Shown here: piece after piece, positions 1-7,963 of the stretch | Layout of the letters: every line of letters starts with the position of its first letter | Position numbering within the stretch: the first letter of the stretch is position 1 | DNA from: Pelagibius sp. | GTDB taxonomy: Bacteria > Pseudomonadota > Alphaproteobacteria > Kiloniellales > Kiloniellaceae | Assembly (NCBI RefSeq): GCF_028289705.1 | Contig: NZ_JANQOI010000161.1 | Span: 1-64,000, forward strand | Direction of reading: 5' to 3' | Length of the DNA: 64,000 nucleotides | Notes under the pieces: model-generated | What the model was told of the DNA's origin: nothing | Database searches by the model: none | The model's input: only the letters and a program-made list of their open reading frames with translations | Made by a program: the position numbers and the translations under genes

Positions 1-22
1 TCCGGCCGCTGCCATGCCGGCC

Positions 23-745
23 TCAGGCCGCCGCCACGAAGGCGCGGAAAATCGCCTGATCGGCGGGGGAGATGGCAAATTCCGGGTGCCACTGAACGCC
101 CAGGCAGAAGCGGTAGCCGGCGGCCTCGATCCCCTCGATCACGCCGTCGGGGGCGACGGCGTTCACCGTCACGCCGTTGCCGACCGCTTTCACCGCCTGG
201 TGGTGGGCCGAGTTCACCGGCATCTCGGCGGTGCCGCAGATCGACTTCAGCAGGCTGCCGCCGCTCAGGGCGACGGCGTGGCCGGCTTCGTTGCGGGGGT
301 TGGGCTGTTCGTGGGCCAGCGCCGCCGCGACCTCGTCGGGGATGTGCTGGATCAGGCTGCCGCCCAGCACCACGTTCAAAAGCTGCTCGCCGCCGCAGAT
401 GCCCAGCACCGGCAGGTCGCGCTCCAGGGCGCCGCGCGTGATGGCCGCCTCGAAGTCGGTGCGGCGGTCCTTGGTGCGCACGGTCTCGTGGCGGTCGTTG
501 GCGCCGAACAGCGCCGGGTCGACGTCGAAGGCCCCGCCGGTCACCAAGAGCGCGTCGATGCGCTCGAGATAGCGCTCGGCCTTGTCCGGCTCGTGCGGCA
601 GCAGGACCGGCAGGCCGCCGGCCTCGATCACCGCCGCGGTATAGTTCTGCCGCAGGGCATACCAGGGGTACTTGGACCAGCCGCCGGCGCCCTCGCAATC
701 GAGGGTGATGCCGACCAGAGGCAGGGCGGGAGTCGGTTGTGCCAT
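23..745 (-). CDS. gamma-glutamyl-gamma-aminobutyrate hydrolase-like (class I glutamine amidotransferase, peptidase C26)
   Basis: A 240-residue cytoplasmic protein with the class I glutamine amidotransferase fold. The nucleophile Cys lies in GICGGEQLLN near residue 117, and the His-Glu pair lies in QWHPE near residue 220. The family (PuuD-like, peptidase C26) hydrolyses gamma-glutamyl amides such as gamma-glutamyl-GABA. No synthetase or amination domain is fused, so it is a hydrolase and not a biosynthetic amidotransferase subunit. It is transcribed away from tadA, and no polyamine putrescine-glutamylation genes lie beside it. The exact substrate is therefore open, although speD-speE are 4 kb away. 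The ATG start gives a full-length family member. The family call is firm; the substrate is inferred. Confidence 0.85.
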   Translation of the reverse strand: MAQPTPALPLVGITLDCEGAGGWSKYPWYALRQNYTAAVIEAGGLPVLLPHEPDKAERYLERIDALLVTGGAFDVDPALFGANDRHETVRTKDRRTDFEAAITRGALERDLPVLGICGGEQLLNVVLGGSLIQHIPDEVAAALAHEQPNPRNEAGHAVALSGGSLLKSICGTAEMPVNSAHHQAVKAVGNGVTVNAVAPDGVIEGIEAAGYRFCLGVQWHPEFAISPADQAIFRAFVAAA

Positions 746-811
746 GGCGGCACTTTAGGCGCCGTGCCGCGCCCCTACAAGGCTGCCTCGGGGGGGCTCC
801 GCCGGGGCCTC

Positions 812-1255
812 TTAGACCGGGTTGCCGGTGTCCTCGCAGCTATGGCCGAGGGCGGTGAATCCCTCTTCCAGAAGGTCGCCGAACAGCGGCATGCCCAGCA
901 GGTATTCTGAGGACGGGCCGGTGTGGCGTTCGTTGGCCGCGGCCACGGCGGCGCGCCATTCGGCGCGGTCGAAGTCCCCCCGCCCGACCCAGGTCATGGC
1001 CACCAGTTCGGCCTGCTGTTCTTCGTTCAAATCCTCGATGACGTGGCGGATCTCCTGGGTCACCGGGTCGTCGCCGTGGTCTTCCAGAACGTCGTGCATG
1101 TCGTCCTCGCCGGGCTGCGAGACCTCGTCGCGCTCGGCCGGCGCCACCTTGGCGTCGAAGGCGCGGGCCTTGGCGATGAGGAAACAGACCGTGCCCGGAT
1201 CGATCTCCAGTTCCACCGCTTCCGGCTGCGATGCCGATACCCCTGCCTTGGCCAT
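812..1255 (-). CDS. DUF3775 domain-containing protein
   Basis: A 147-residue acidic cytoplasmic protein with no signal peptide or membrane segment. The central block (VTQEIRHVIEDLNEEQQAEL followed by VAMTWVGRGDFD) and the YLLGMPLFGDLLEEG segment near the C terminus are what I recognise as the DUF3775 family, common in alphaproteobacteria and of unknown function. The reading frame extends upstream, but I chose the ATG at 1255 because a GGAAAGGA ribosome-binding site precedes it and the upstream extension overlaps the tadA promoter region. It is divergent from tadA. Confidence 0.75.
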   Translation of the reverse strand: MAKAGVSASQPEAVELEIDPGTVCFLIAKARAFDAKVAPAERDEVSQPGEDDMHDVLEDHGDDPVTQEIRHVIEDLNEEQQAELVAMTWVGRGDFDRAEWRAAVAAANERHTGPSSEYLLGMPLFGDLLEEGFTALGHSCEDTGNPV

Positions 1256-1409
1256 GATTTTGCGTCCTTTCCCAGCAATGACGACCCGCCACTCGGCGGG
1301 CATCTGCAAGTTTTGTCGGGGCAGGGGTGCGCCGCATTGACCTAGAGCAATGGGCGCGGCAGGCTCGGGCCGCCGCATCAGGCGGGCATTCCCGGAGACG
1401 ACGCGTTCC

Positions 1410-1862
1410 ATGACACGACCCGACTACATGGCCCAAGCGCTGGCCGAGGCCGAAGCGGCGGCCGCCGCCGGCGAGGTGCCGGTGGGCGCGGTGCTGGTGG
1501 ACGCGGCCAGCGGCGCGGTCCTCGCCCGGGCCCACAATCTGGTGGAACGCACCGCCGATCCCACGGCCCATGCCGAGATGCTGGCAATCCGCCAGGCGGC
1601 GGCCGAGCTCGGCGCGCCGCGCCTGGAGGCGGCGGAACTCTACGTGACCCTGGAGCCTTGCCCCATGTGCGCCACGGCGATTTCTTTCGCGCGCATCAAG
1701 CGCCTCGTCTTCGGCGCCTACGACCCCAAGGGCGGCGGCGTCGACCACGGCCCGCGCATCTTCCAGCAGCCCACCTGCCACCATAGGCCTGAGGTCATCG
1801 GCGGCGTCCGCGAGCAGGATTGCGGCGCGCTGCTGCAGGCGTTTTTTCAGGCACGGCGGTAG
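1410..1862 (+). CDS. tadA: tRNA adenosine(34) deaminase TadA
   Basis: Converts the wobble adenosine 34 of tRNA-Arg(ACG) to inosine. The 150-residue protein carries both zinc-deaminase motifs: HAE at 54-56 (His ligand and catalytic Glu) and PCPMC at 83-87 (two Cys ligands). Length and motif spacing are those of bacterial TadA. The frame is open upstream to 1350, but the ATG at 1410 gives the usual N terminus. Its last 17 codons (ending EQDCGALLQAFFQARR) are partly duplicated at 2798-2848, in a scar described separately. An Fcy-type cytosine or guanine deaminase is less likely. Confidence 0.92.
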   Translation: MTRPDYMAQALAEAEAAAAAGEVPVGAVLVDAASGAVLARAHNLVERTADPTAHAEMLAIRQAAAELGAPRLEAAELYVTLEPCPMCATAISFARIKRLVFGAYDPKGGGVDHGPRIFQQPTCHHRPEVIGGVREQDCGALLQAFFQARR

Positions 1863-1923
1863 CCTTGAGGCCAATAACAAGAATTGCTATATTTCGTTAT
1901 CTTTGATTCTTGTGTGGGCTACC

Positions 1924-2187
1924 ATGAACGTCTCTTTGACCCCGGAACTCGAGAAGCTGGTGGACGAGCGGGTGAAATCCGGCCGCTACACCTCGGCCAG
2001 CGAGGTGATCCGGGAAGCCTTGCGGCTCCTGGACCGCTTCGACGAGGCCCAGCGTCTGGGGCTGATTGAACTCAATCGGAAGATCGACGAAGGTTTGGCC
2101 CAGGCTGACCGGGGCGAGACCATCAGCGGCGCCGAGTCCCGTCGCCGCACCCGATCTCTGCGATCGACGCTGTCAAAACAGGGGTGA
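1924..2187 (+). CDS. ParD-like type II toxin-antitoxin antitoxin (orphan)
   Basis: An 87-residue protein opening with a ribbon-helix-helix segment (NVSLTPELEKLVDERVKSGR, then YTSASEVIREALRLLD), the classic ParD/CopG DNA-binding N terminus, followed by a helical toxin-binding tail. ParD antitoxins normally overlap or directly precede parE. Here no ParE-like frame follows: downstream comes a gene on the opposite strand and then a recombination scar. The C-terminal end (RRRTRSLRSTLSKQG) does not look like a usual ParD tail and may have been altered by the same event. I chose the ATG at 1924 because the family begins at MNVSLTP. The family call is good; whether it is still functional is unknown. 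Confidence 0.75.
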   Translation: MNVSLTPELEKLVDERVKSGRYTSASEVIREALRLLDRFDEAQRLGLIELNRKIDEGLAQADRGETISGAESRRRTRSLRSTLSKQG

Positions 2188-2211
2188 TGCGCTACCTCGA
2201 TACACCCGGAC

Positions 2212-2580
2212 TCAATCACTCGTCCTGGCTGGAGATATGGCGACCAGATGGTTACTCAACATCTCTTTGCTCACATCGACGCTGTCGCGCGTGCTGATGG
2301 ACCTTAGATCGCTTGGCGCCAGTTTCTTGGGTATGTTTTCGCCTTCGAGCTTGAGTTGCTGGATTTTCCTTCCATCGACCACAAGGTCGTAGAGCCCCTC
2401 GCGAATCCAACCCACTTCGCCCTCAACCCTGCCTGTGAACAGCGTTCGGCCATCGGCGAACTGGAATATGTCGAGCACCGCAAAGCTGAAATCCGACCCA
2501 TCGGTCATGAGGATCTGTGCTCTCTCGGACTTGGTTGGACCCTGGGTTTCAGTTCTCGCGCTGGGCTTCTTTGGTCCCAC
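2212..2580 (-). CDS. hypothetical protein
   Basis: I do not recognise this gene. Up to 122 residues, it has a natural-looking soluble composition (for example FAVLDIFQFADGRTLFTG and LYDLVVDGRKIQQLKLEGEN), with no signal peptide or membrane helix; the pattern suggests a small beta-rich domain. The longest start is a GTG at 2580. An ATG at 2508 gives a 98-residue version, but neither has a strong ribosome-binding site. It lies in a lower-GC interval between tadA and the DOPA-dioxygenase-like gene and opposes the orphan ParD gene, so it may have arrived by transfer. Confidence 0.45.
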   Translation of the reverse strand: MGPKKPSARTETQGPTKSERAQILMTDGSDFSFAVLDIFQFADGRTLFTGRVEGEVGWIREGLYDLVVDGRKIQQLKLEGENIPKKLAPSDLRSISTRDSVDVSKEMLSNHLVAISPARTSD

Positions 2581-2959
2581 ATCTCAGGGTGGACACATGG
2601 AAGCTTAACATGATGGATATCCGGCCGACCGAACATAACGGCCCGTGCCGGCTCGTTCTTCACAAACCCGTGGGAGGCCGGTGACGCTGCGCCCTCAAAG
2701 AGCCATATTGAGCCATCAGGATAGATACCACGCGCATGACCCTGCAGGACATCGACTCGATCAGGGGTTACCACGCCCATGTCTACTACGCCGCCGCGAG
2801 CAGGCCTGCGGCGCGCTGCTGCAGGCGTTCTTCGAGGTAAGGCGCTGACGGATTCGGATGCTCCTGGGCAGCCTGAGTGCCGGTGTGCTGAGCAGGGGAG
2901 CGACGAACGACGCCTGGAAAAACAAGATAGCGACAATTTGCGAGTTCGTTGCGCACGAA
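2581..2959. other. gene-poor interval around the scar
   Basis: Apart from the chimeric scar I see no convincing gene here. A minus-strand frame across about 2590-2720 has a fairly natural amino-acid composition (for example GIYPDGSIWLFEG), but it has no credible start or end, so it may be a gene remnant. Confidence 0.4.
2736..2848 (+). pseudogene. chimeric scar: 5' end of DOPA-dioxygenase-like gene joined to 3' end of tadA
   Basis: From 2736 the frame reads MTLQDIDSIRGYHAHVYYAA. This matches the N terminus of the intact dioxygenase-like gene at 3449 (the IDAITGYHAHVYYDA segment). At about 2795 the homology switches, in another frame, to EQACGALLQAFFEVRR with a TGA stop at 2846, which matches the last residues of TadA (EQDCGALLQAFFQARR, ending at 1862). 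A tandem duplication of a tadA-tail-to-dioxygenase-head segment would create exactly this head-to-tail junction. Both copied pieces have diverged, and neither could encode a working enzyme. Confidence 0.75.
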
Positions 2960-3328
2960 CTATCGAGCCGTGAAATGGTCTCCCACGTCCGAGGCGACGA
3001 GGCGTCTTTCGCTATCCAGATCAATGCGAATCACGACGGATTGAACGACTTCCAAATTTGGAGAGACGTCCCGGATGATTGCCCGATATCGGTTGCCGAA
3101 CCGGTTATATGTATACGCAATACCGTGCCGTTCGAAGAAGGCTTCGATAACCTCCGCAGTCGCGCCAACGTAGAGCTCGGAATCGATCAGTTTCTCAATT
3201 CTGTCTGAATGCTCCGTGTCTGGAGGCATTGGAAGGGGCAAGGCTTGCTCGCCAAGACTGAATCCATGAGGAAGCGAAACACATAAGAACATTATGAAGA
3301 ACAGGATGCGCAAAGCTGACCGCTTCAT
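2960..3328 (-). CDS. hypothetical exported protein
   Basis: A 122-residue protein of no recognised family. It starts MKRSALRILFFIMFLCVSLP, a clear Sec signal peptide (Lys-Arg, then a hydrophobic core) with likely cleavage after about residue 25-30. The mature part (IDSELYVGATAEVIEAFFER followed by HGIAYTYNRFGNRYRAI) looks like a small folded domain with a C-terminal beta segment (VVQSVVIRIDLDSERRLV). I chose the ATG at 3328 because it begins the signal peptide and follows a GGGAGGG stretch. Base composition is lower in GC than the flanking genes. The opposite-strand frame at 2858-3208 is judged a shadow. Confidence 0.65.
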   Translation of the reverse strand: MKRSALRILFFIMFLCVSLPHGFSLGEQALPLPMPPDTEHSDRIEKLIDSELYVGATAEVIEAFFERHGIAYTYNRFGNRYRAIIRDVSPNLEVVQSVVIRIDLDSERRLVASDVGDHFTAR

Positions 3329-3448
3329 GTGATGTAATTGCCCTCCCCGGGCTTCCGACATGGGACGGTAGATCAAAAGGCTATGGGATCGGATGACGGC
3401 AAGACCGCGATAGCCCATATTATGGCAGAGAGAGACAAGGATCGCCTC

Positions 3449-3793
3449 ATGTCACCGAAGCACATCGACGCCATCACCGGCTATCACGCCCATGTCTACT
3501 ACGACGCCGAGAGCAAGGCGGCGGCCGGCGTGTTGCGGGAGGCCATCGAGGCGCGCTTCGACGTGCGCATGGGCCGCTGGCACGACCGGCCGGTGGGCCC
3601 CCATCCCTGCTGGAGCTATCAGGTGGCCTTCACGCCGGATCTCTTCGCCTCTGTGGTGCCCTGGCTGGCCCTCAACCGCGGCGAGCTGGTGATTTTCATT
3701 CACCCGGAGACCGGCGAGGACCTGCCGGACCACCGCGACCGCGCCCTCTGGCTGGGCGCCAAGCTGGAGCTGAACCTAGATGTCTTGCGTTAG
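3449..3793 (+). CDS. DOPA 4,5-dioxygenase family protein
   Basis: A 114-residue protein of the small DOPA-dioxygenase-like family. Visible are YHAHVYYD near residue 12, the central WHDRPVGPHPCWSYQVAF block, and the C-terminal HPETGEDLPDHRDRALWLG segment. The His residues in these blocks are the likely metal ligands in a ferredoxin-like fold. Bacterial members are uncharacterised, although the family is named for extradiol cleavage of DOPA in fungi and plants. I chose the ATG at 3449 because AAGGA lies 7 bases upstream. The gene overlaps the next one by 14 bases. A damaged copy of its first codons lies at 2736. Confidence 0.8.
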   Translation: MSPKHIDAITGYHAHVYYDAESKAAAGVLREAIEARFDVRMGRWHDRPVGPHPCWSYQVAFTPDLFASVVPWLALNRGELVIFIHPETGEDLPDHRDRALWLGAKLELNLDVLR

Positions 3794-4349
3794 GCTCCTC
3801 CCGCTCCTGGCGGTCGTTCTTCTGCTGGCCGGCCTGCCGGTGCGGGCCGAGCCCGTCCACCTGGACGACGAGCGGGTTGCGGCGCTTGCCGCACTGCCGG
3901 TCTTGCACGGGGGGGCGGTCACCGCCGAGGCGCTGGCCGGCAAGGCGGTGGTGGTGGCCTTCTGGGCCTCCTGGTGCCCGCCCTGCCACCCGGAGTTCCA
4001 GAACCTCAAGCAGGCGCAAGCGACCTACGGCGACGACCTGGCCATTGTCGCGGTCAACATCTTCGAGGAATGGGGCCGCTTCACCGGCACCACGCGGCGC
4101 GATGCCTTTCTGGCGCGCCACGACCCGCCCTTCCATGTCGTCGCCGAAGGCGAGCAGGTGGCGGGGCTGTTCAAGGACGTGACGCGTATCCCGACGGTCT
4201 TCGTCTTCGCCCCGGACGGCCGGCCGGTGATGCACTTCATCCACGCCGAGGGCGCGGCCAAGACCCACGCCTCCTACGAGGAGATCGCCGCGGCGGTTGC
4301 GGCGGCCCTGGCCCTGGATACGAACCCGGCGGCGGCGGATCAGAGTTAA
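3780..4349 (+). CDS. TlpA-like periplasmic thioredoxin-family protein
   Basis: A 189-residue exported protein. It has a signal peptide (VRLLPLLAVVLLLAGLPVRA, cleaved about residue 23) and a thioredoxin fold with the redox motif WCPPC (Cys66, Cys69) and the cis-Pro loop in RIPTVFVF. This fits a periplasmic disulfide reductase or redox carrier of the TlpA/ResA group. It overlaps the dioxygenase-like gene by 14 bases, suggesting translational coupling. No cytochrome c maturation genes are nearby, so a specific partner cannot be named. Confidence 0.85.
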   Translation: MSCVRLLPLLAVVLLLAGLPVRAEPVHLDDERVAALAALPVLHGGAVTAEALAGKAVVVAFWASWCPPCHPEFQNLKQAQATYGDDLAIVAVNIFEEWGRFTGTTRRDAFLARHDPPFHVVAEGEQVAGLFKDVTRIPTVFVFAPDGRPVMHFIHAEGAAKTHASYEEIAAAVAAALALDTNPAAADQS

Positions 4350-4388
4350 CGCCCGCGGACTTCTTCGCCGTGCTGCAACCGCGTTAAC
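4345..4388. repeat. 8-bp inverted repeat upstream of speD
   Basis: GTTAACGC at 4345-4352 and GCGTTAAC at 4381-4388 are perfect inverted copies separated by 28 bases, in the spacer between the thioredoxin-like stop codon and speD. This could be a weak terminator stem or an operator. No T-run follows it. Confidence 0.3.
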
Positions 4389-4494
4389 CTCTGTTACAGC
4401 CAACGAAAATTTCTCTTGCATTGAGACCCAAAACAAACGACAACCCGCGCCTCAGATTTTTCTGGGTCAATCTACTGGTTGCGTTGGAGGACAG

Positions 4495-4983
4495 ATGTCT
4501 CAGGCACAGGCCCTCTTCCAACTGGGGATCGACTTGGACGACGACCCAAGCGCCTCCAAAACGGAAGAACAAAACACCACCCCTCTCGCCGCCTCGCCGG
4601 GGGAGGAGCGTAAGGACTTTTTCATCGAGCGCGATGGCGAGCGATACGCCGGCACGCATCTGATTGTCGACCTTTGGGATGCCCAGGGCCTCGACGACCT
4701 GGAGCTGGTGGAGGCGACGCTGCGGGAGTCGGTGACCGCCGCCGAGGCGACGCTGCTGCACATCCATCTGCACCACTTCACGCCCAACGACGGCATCTCC
4801 GGCGTGGCGGTGCTGGCGGAGTCCCACATCTCCATCCACTCCTGGCCGGAATCGGGCTACGCGGCGCTGGACATCTTCATGTGCGGCGACGCCAAGCCGG
4901 AGAAGGCGGTGGAGGTGCTGCGCGCGCGCTTCAAGCCGGCGCGCATGGTGGTCGAGGAGCATCGGCGGGGCCGCGGCGTATGA
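4495..4983 (+). CDS. speD: S-adenosylmethionine decarboxylase proenzyme
   Basis: Makes decarboxylated S-adenosylmethionine, the aminopropyl donor for spermidine. The 162-residue protein has the prokaryotic class II core: LLHIHLHHFTPNDGISGVAV, then LAESHISIHSWPESGYAALD. Autocleavage at Glu109-Ser110 would give the pyruvoyl cofactor, and Cys130 sits in the conserved FMCGDA motif. The N-terminal 40 residues (acidic, low complexity) extend beyond the short thermophile enzymes. The ATG at 4495 follows GGAGG. It overlaps speE as ATGA, indicating translational coupling. Confidence 0.93.
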   Translation: MSQAQALFQLGIDLDDDPSASKTEEQNTTPLAASPGEERKDFFIERDGERYAGTHLIVDLWDAQGLDDLELVEATLRESVTAAEATLLHIHLHHFTPNDGISGVAVLAESHISIHSWPESGYAALDIFMCGDAKPEKAVEVLRARFKPARMVVEEHRRGRGV

Positions 4984-5828
4984 GCCGCTGGCTCGTCGAA
5001 GAGCTGCACCACGACTTCCAACTGGGCCTCAAGGCCGACACCGTCCACTACGACAGCAAGACCGACCATCAGCGTCTCGTGGTCTTCGAGAACGAGACCT
5101 TCGGGCGGGTGCTGACCCTGGACAACGTGGTGCAGACCACCGAGCGGGACGAGTTCATCTATCACGAGATGCTCGCGCATCTGCCGATCCTTGCCCATGG
5201 CAGCGCCCGCAAGGTGCTGATCGTCGGCGGCGGCGACGGCGGCATGCTGGAAGAGGTGCTGAAGCACCGCGGCGTGGAGACGGTGACCCAGGTAGAGATC
5301 GACGCCGGGGTCATCGACTTCTCCAAGCGCTATCTCTCTTCCATCTGCAAGGACGCCTTCGACGACCCGCGCCTCGATCTGGTGATCGCCGACGGCGTCG
5401 ACTTCGTCGCCTCCTGCGCGGAGCGCTACGACATCGCCATCGTCGATTCCACCGATCCCATCGGCCCGGGGGAGGTGCTGTTCACCGACACCTTCTACGG
5501 CAAGGCCAAGGCCTGCCTGGCGCCCGGCGGCATCCTGGTGACCCAGAACGGCGTGCCCTTCCTGCAGGGCTCCGAACTGGCCAACACCATGCGGGCCTTC
5601 CGCGCGCTCTTTGCAGATGCCGCCTGCTATCTGGCCACCGTGCCCACCTATGCCGGCGGGCCCATGGCCTTCGGCTGGGGCTCGGACGATCCGGCGAAGC
5701 GTCAGGTGAGCCTGGAGGCGCTGGAAGAGCGATTCCGTGAAGCCGGCATCACGACGCGCTACTACAATCCCGCCGTCCATCTGGCGGCCTTCGCGCTCCC
5801 CACCTACATCGCCGAGATCGCCGGTTAG
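4980..5828 (+). CDS. speE: spermidine synthase
   Basis: Transfers the aminopropyl group from decarboxylated SAM to putrescine. The 282-residue protein has the N-terminal beta domain (HYDSKTDHQRLVVFENETFG, then RVLTLDNVVQTTERDEFIYHE), the nucleotide-binding motif GGGDGG at 83-88, and the catalytic Asp region IVDSTDPIGPGEVLF. Length is normal for bacterial SpeE. Its ATG overlaps the speD stop, so the two enzymes of the pathway form one translational unit. Confidence 0.95.
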   Translation: MSRWLVEELHHDFQLGLKADTVHYDSKTDHQRLVVFENETFGRVLTLDNVVQTTERDEFIYHEMLAHLPILAHGSARKVLIVGGGDGGMLEEVLKHRGVETVTQVEIDAGVIDFSKRYLSSICKDAFDDPRLDLVIADGVDFVASCAERYDIAIVDSTDPIGPGEVLFTDTFYGKAKACLAPGGILVTQNGVPFLQGSELANTMRAFRALFADAACYLATVPTYAGGPMAFGWGSDDPAKRQVSLEALEERFREAGITTRYYNPAVHLAAFALPTYIAEIAG

Positions 5829-5854
5829 CAGGCTGCTGAAAGAGCCGGTTTGTT

Positions 5855-5971
5855 GATTGACCTCGTGCTTCGAGACGGGCGCCGAGGCGCCCTCCTCAGC
5901 ATGAGGTCAATCGGTCCAATACCTTGCCTCACCCTGAGGAGCGGTTCGCAGAACCGCGTCTCGAAGGGTGG
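5855..5971. repeat. pair of palindromic intergenic repeats
   Basis: Two hairpin-forming elements lie between convergent speE and the GNAT gene. The first has perfect 10-base arms GATTGACCTC (5855-5864) and GAGGTCAATC (5903-5912) with an inner GGGCGCC...GGCGCCC stem. The second (about 5926-5971) has inner arms GCGGTTC (5941-5947) and GAACCGC (5951-5957), flanked by CACCCTGAGGAG and TCTCGAAGGGTG. This resembles palindromic repeats I know to be widespread between genes of alphaproteobacteria. They may also serve as a bidirectional terminator. Confidence 0.7.
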
Positions 5972-6003
5972 CGTGCTCCTACCAACGTAATTCCGACAAC
6001 CTG

Positions 6004-6558
6004 TCAGCGCGGCTTCAGGCGCTCCATGATTACCGCCGGGGTGCCCATGAAGTCGGTCTCGGCGAAAAGCCGGAAGCCGCACTTGTCGGCGACCCGCGCC
6101 GAGGCCTCGTTCTTCGGATCGATGATGCAGACGCAGCGCTGCATGCCCAGTTCCGCCTCCCCCCAGGCGAGGACGGCGCGGGTGGCTTCCGTGGCGTAGC
6201 CCTTGCCCTGGGCGCCGGGGGTGAGCACCCAGCCGGCCTCCGGCGCGCCCTCGAAGCTCGGCGTGATGTCGCGCTTGAAGTCTGCCAGGCCGGCCTCGCC
6301 GACGAAGCGGCCGCTTGCCCGCTCCTCCACCAGCCAGTAGCCGAAGCCCAGCAATGCCCAATGCCCGGCGTATTTCAGCAGCCGGGTCCAGCTCTCGCTG
6401 GGCGGGGAGGGCCGGCCGGTGATGAAGCGGGTAACCCGGGCATCGCCCCAGAGCGCGGCGCTGTTGCGGAAGTCCTCCACGCCGTGGCCGCGCAGCACCA
6501 GGCGCTTGGTCCTGAGGACCGGAACCCGGGCGGCGACGAGTGAAACCTCTTCAGTCAA
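6004..6558 (-). CDS. GNAT family N-acetyltransferase (RimJ/RimL type)
   Basis: A 184-residue acetyltransferase. It has the RimJ-like opening [16 protein letters not shown], the acetyl-CoA-binding loop [19 protein letters not shown], and the C-terminal [18 protein letters not shown] segment. The family acetylates protein N termini or small amines using acetyl-CoA; this member's substrate is unknown. The start appears to be a TTG at 6558, overlapping the purD stop by 8 bases, so it is probably co-transcribed with purD. Confidence 0.85.
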   Translation of the reverse strand: MTEEVSLVAARVPVLRTKRLVLRGHGVEDFRNSAALWGDARVTRFITGRPSPPSESWTRLLKYAGHWALLGFGYWLVEERASGRFVGEAGLADFKRDITPSFEGAPEAGWVLTPGAQGKGYATEATRAVLAWGEAELGMQRCVCIIDPKNEASARVADKCGFRLFAETDFMGTPAVIMERLKPR

Positions 6559-7849
6559 CAGCGGCGGCCTTCTCGCGCTCGACCGCCCGCCAGCCGATGT
6601 CGCGGCGGCAGAAGCCCTCCGGCCAGTCGATCTTGTCTGCGGCGGTGTAAGCGCGGGCTTGGGCCTGGGCGATGCTCGGGGCCATGGCCGTCACTCCCAG
6701 CACCCGCCCGCCGTTGGCCAGAACCGTGCCGTTCTCCCCGCCCTTGGTTCCGGCGTGAAAGACCTTGATGTCGTCGGAATTGCCGGCCGCCGCCTCCAGG
6801 CCGCCGATCACCGTGCCCTTCTCGTAGCCGCCGGGATAGCCCTTGGCCGCCATCACCACGGTCAGCGCCGCCTCCTCGTACCAGCGCAGATCGAAGGTGG
6901 AGAGCACGCCGTCGCTGCAGGCGATGAGCGCCGGCAGCAGGTCCGACATCAGGCGCATCAGCACCACCTGGCACTCGGGGTCGCCGAAGCGCACGTTGTA
7001 CTCGATGAGCTGCGGGCCCTCTGCGGTGATCATCAGCCCGGCGTAGAGTACGCCCTTGAAGGGGCGGCCCTCGGCCTTCATGCCGGCCACCGTGGGGCGG
7101 ATGATGCTGGCCATGGTCTCCTCCACCAGGGCCTCGGTCATCACCGGTGCCGGCGAATAGGCGCCCATGCCGCCGGTGTTGGGGCCCTCGTCGCCGTCGA
7201 AGGCCCGCTTGTGGTCCTGGGCGGTGGCCAGCGGCAGGGCGAAGTCGCCGTCCACCAGGGCGAAGAAGCTGGCCTCCTCGCCCTGCAAGCAGTCCTCGAT
7301 GACCAGCTCGGCCCCCGCCGCACCGAAGGCACCGTCGGCCATGGCGGCGTCGATGGCGGCCAGCGCCTCGTCTTCCGTCGCCGCCACCGTCACCCCCTTG
7401 CCGGCGGCCAGGCCGTCGGCCTTGACGACGATGGGGGCGCCCTGCCGGCGGACATAGGCCTTGGCGGCCTCGGCCTCGGTGAAACGCCCATAGGCGGCGG
7501 TGGGGATGCCGTATTTGGCGCAGAGGTCCTTGGTGAAACCCTTGGAACCTTCCAGCTCTGCGGCAGCCGCCGTGGGGCCGAAGGCCTTCACCCCGATGGC
7601 CGTCAGCCGGTCCACCAGCCCCAGCACCAAGGGCGCCTCCGGTCCCACCACCACATAGTCGATGGCCTCCTGCTGCACGAAGGCGAGGAGGCCGTCGATA
7701 TCCTCGGCGGCGATGGGCACGCAGTCCGCGTCCTCGGCGATGCCGGCGTTGCCCGGCGCGCAGAACAGCTTGTGGCAAAGCGGGGAGGCCGCCAGGGTCC
7801 AGCACAGCGCGTGTTCGCGCCCGCCGCCACCGACCACCAGAATTTTCAT
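6551..7849 (-). CDS. purD: phosphoribosylamine--glycine ligase
   Basis: Second step of purine biosynthesis: ATP-dependent joining of glycine to 5-phosphoribosylamine. The 432-residue protein begins [17 protein letters not shown], the GARS N-domain signature. It continues with the ATP-grasp domain ([28 protein letters not shown]) and the [20 protein letters not shown] substrate loop, and ends with the GARS C-domain. It is a monofunctional enzyme of typical length. It lies divergent from xseA with a 114-base spacer that should hold both promoters. Confidence 0.96.
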   Translation of the reverse strand: MKILVVGGGGREHALCWTLAASPLCHKLFCAPGNAGIAEDADCVPIAAEDIDGLLAFVQQEAIDYVVVGPEAPLVLGLVDRLTAIGVKAFGPTAAAAELEGSKGFTKDLCAKYGIPTAAYGRFTEAEAAKAYVRRQGAPIVVKADGLAAGKGVTVAATEDEALAAIDAAMADGAFGAAGAELVIEDCLQGEEASFFALVDGDFALPLATAQDHKRAFDGDEGPNTGGMGAYSPAPVMTEALVEETMASIIRPTVAGMKAEGRPFKGVLYAGLMITAEGPQLIEYNVRFGDPECQVVLMRLMSDLLPALIACSDGVLSTFDLRWYEEAALTVVMAAKGYPGGYEKGTVIGGLEAAAGNSDDIKVFHAGTKGGENGTVLANGGRVLGVTAMAPSIAQAQARAYTAADKIDWPEGFCRRDIGWRAVEREKAAAVD

Positions 7850-7963
7850 AGTTCCTCCCGAGCGATCAGGGCGCGGCGGCGATGGTTGTCGTTTTGCTCA
7901 CCGCACCTCCGGCATGGTATAGCGACTCCAGGTCCCGACCCGAATTGTCCGTAAAGAGCGCCC

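Noticed and set aside
2505..2936. Minus-strand frame of 143 codons
   Set aside because: It runs antisense through the tadA/dioxygenase scar and overlaps another frame; part may be an old gene remnant but no intact gene.
2858..3208. Plus-strand frame of 116 codons with fairly natural composition
   Set aside because: The overlapping minus-strand frame has a clear signal peptide and ribosome-binding site, so it is the better gene.
6419..7954. 511-codon plus-strand frame opposite purD
   Set aside because: Ala/Gly/His/Arg-rich product without domains; a GC-rich antisense shadow of purD.
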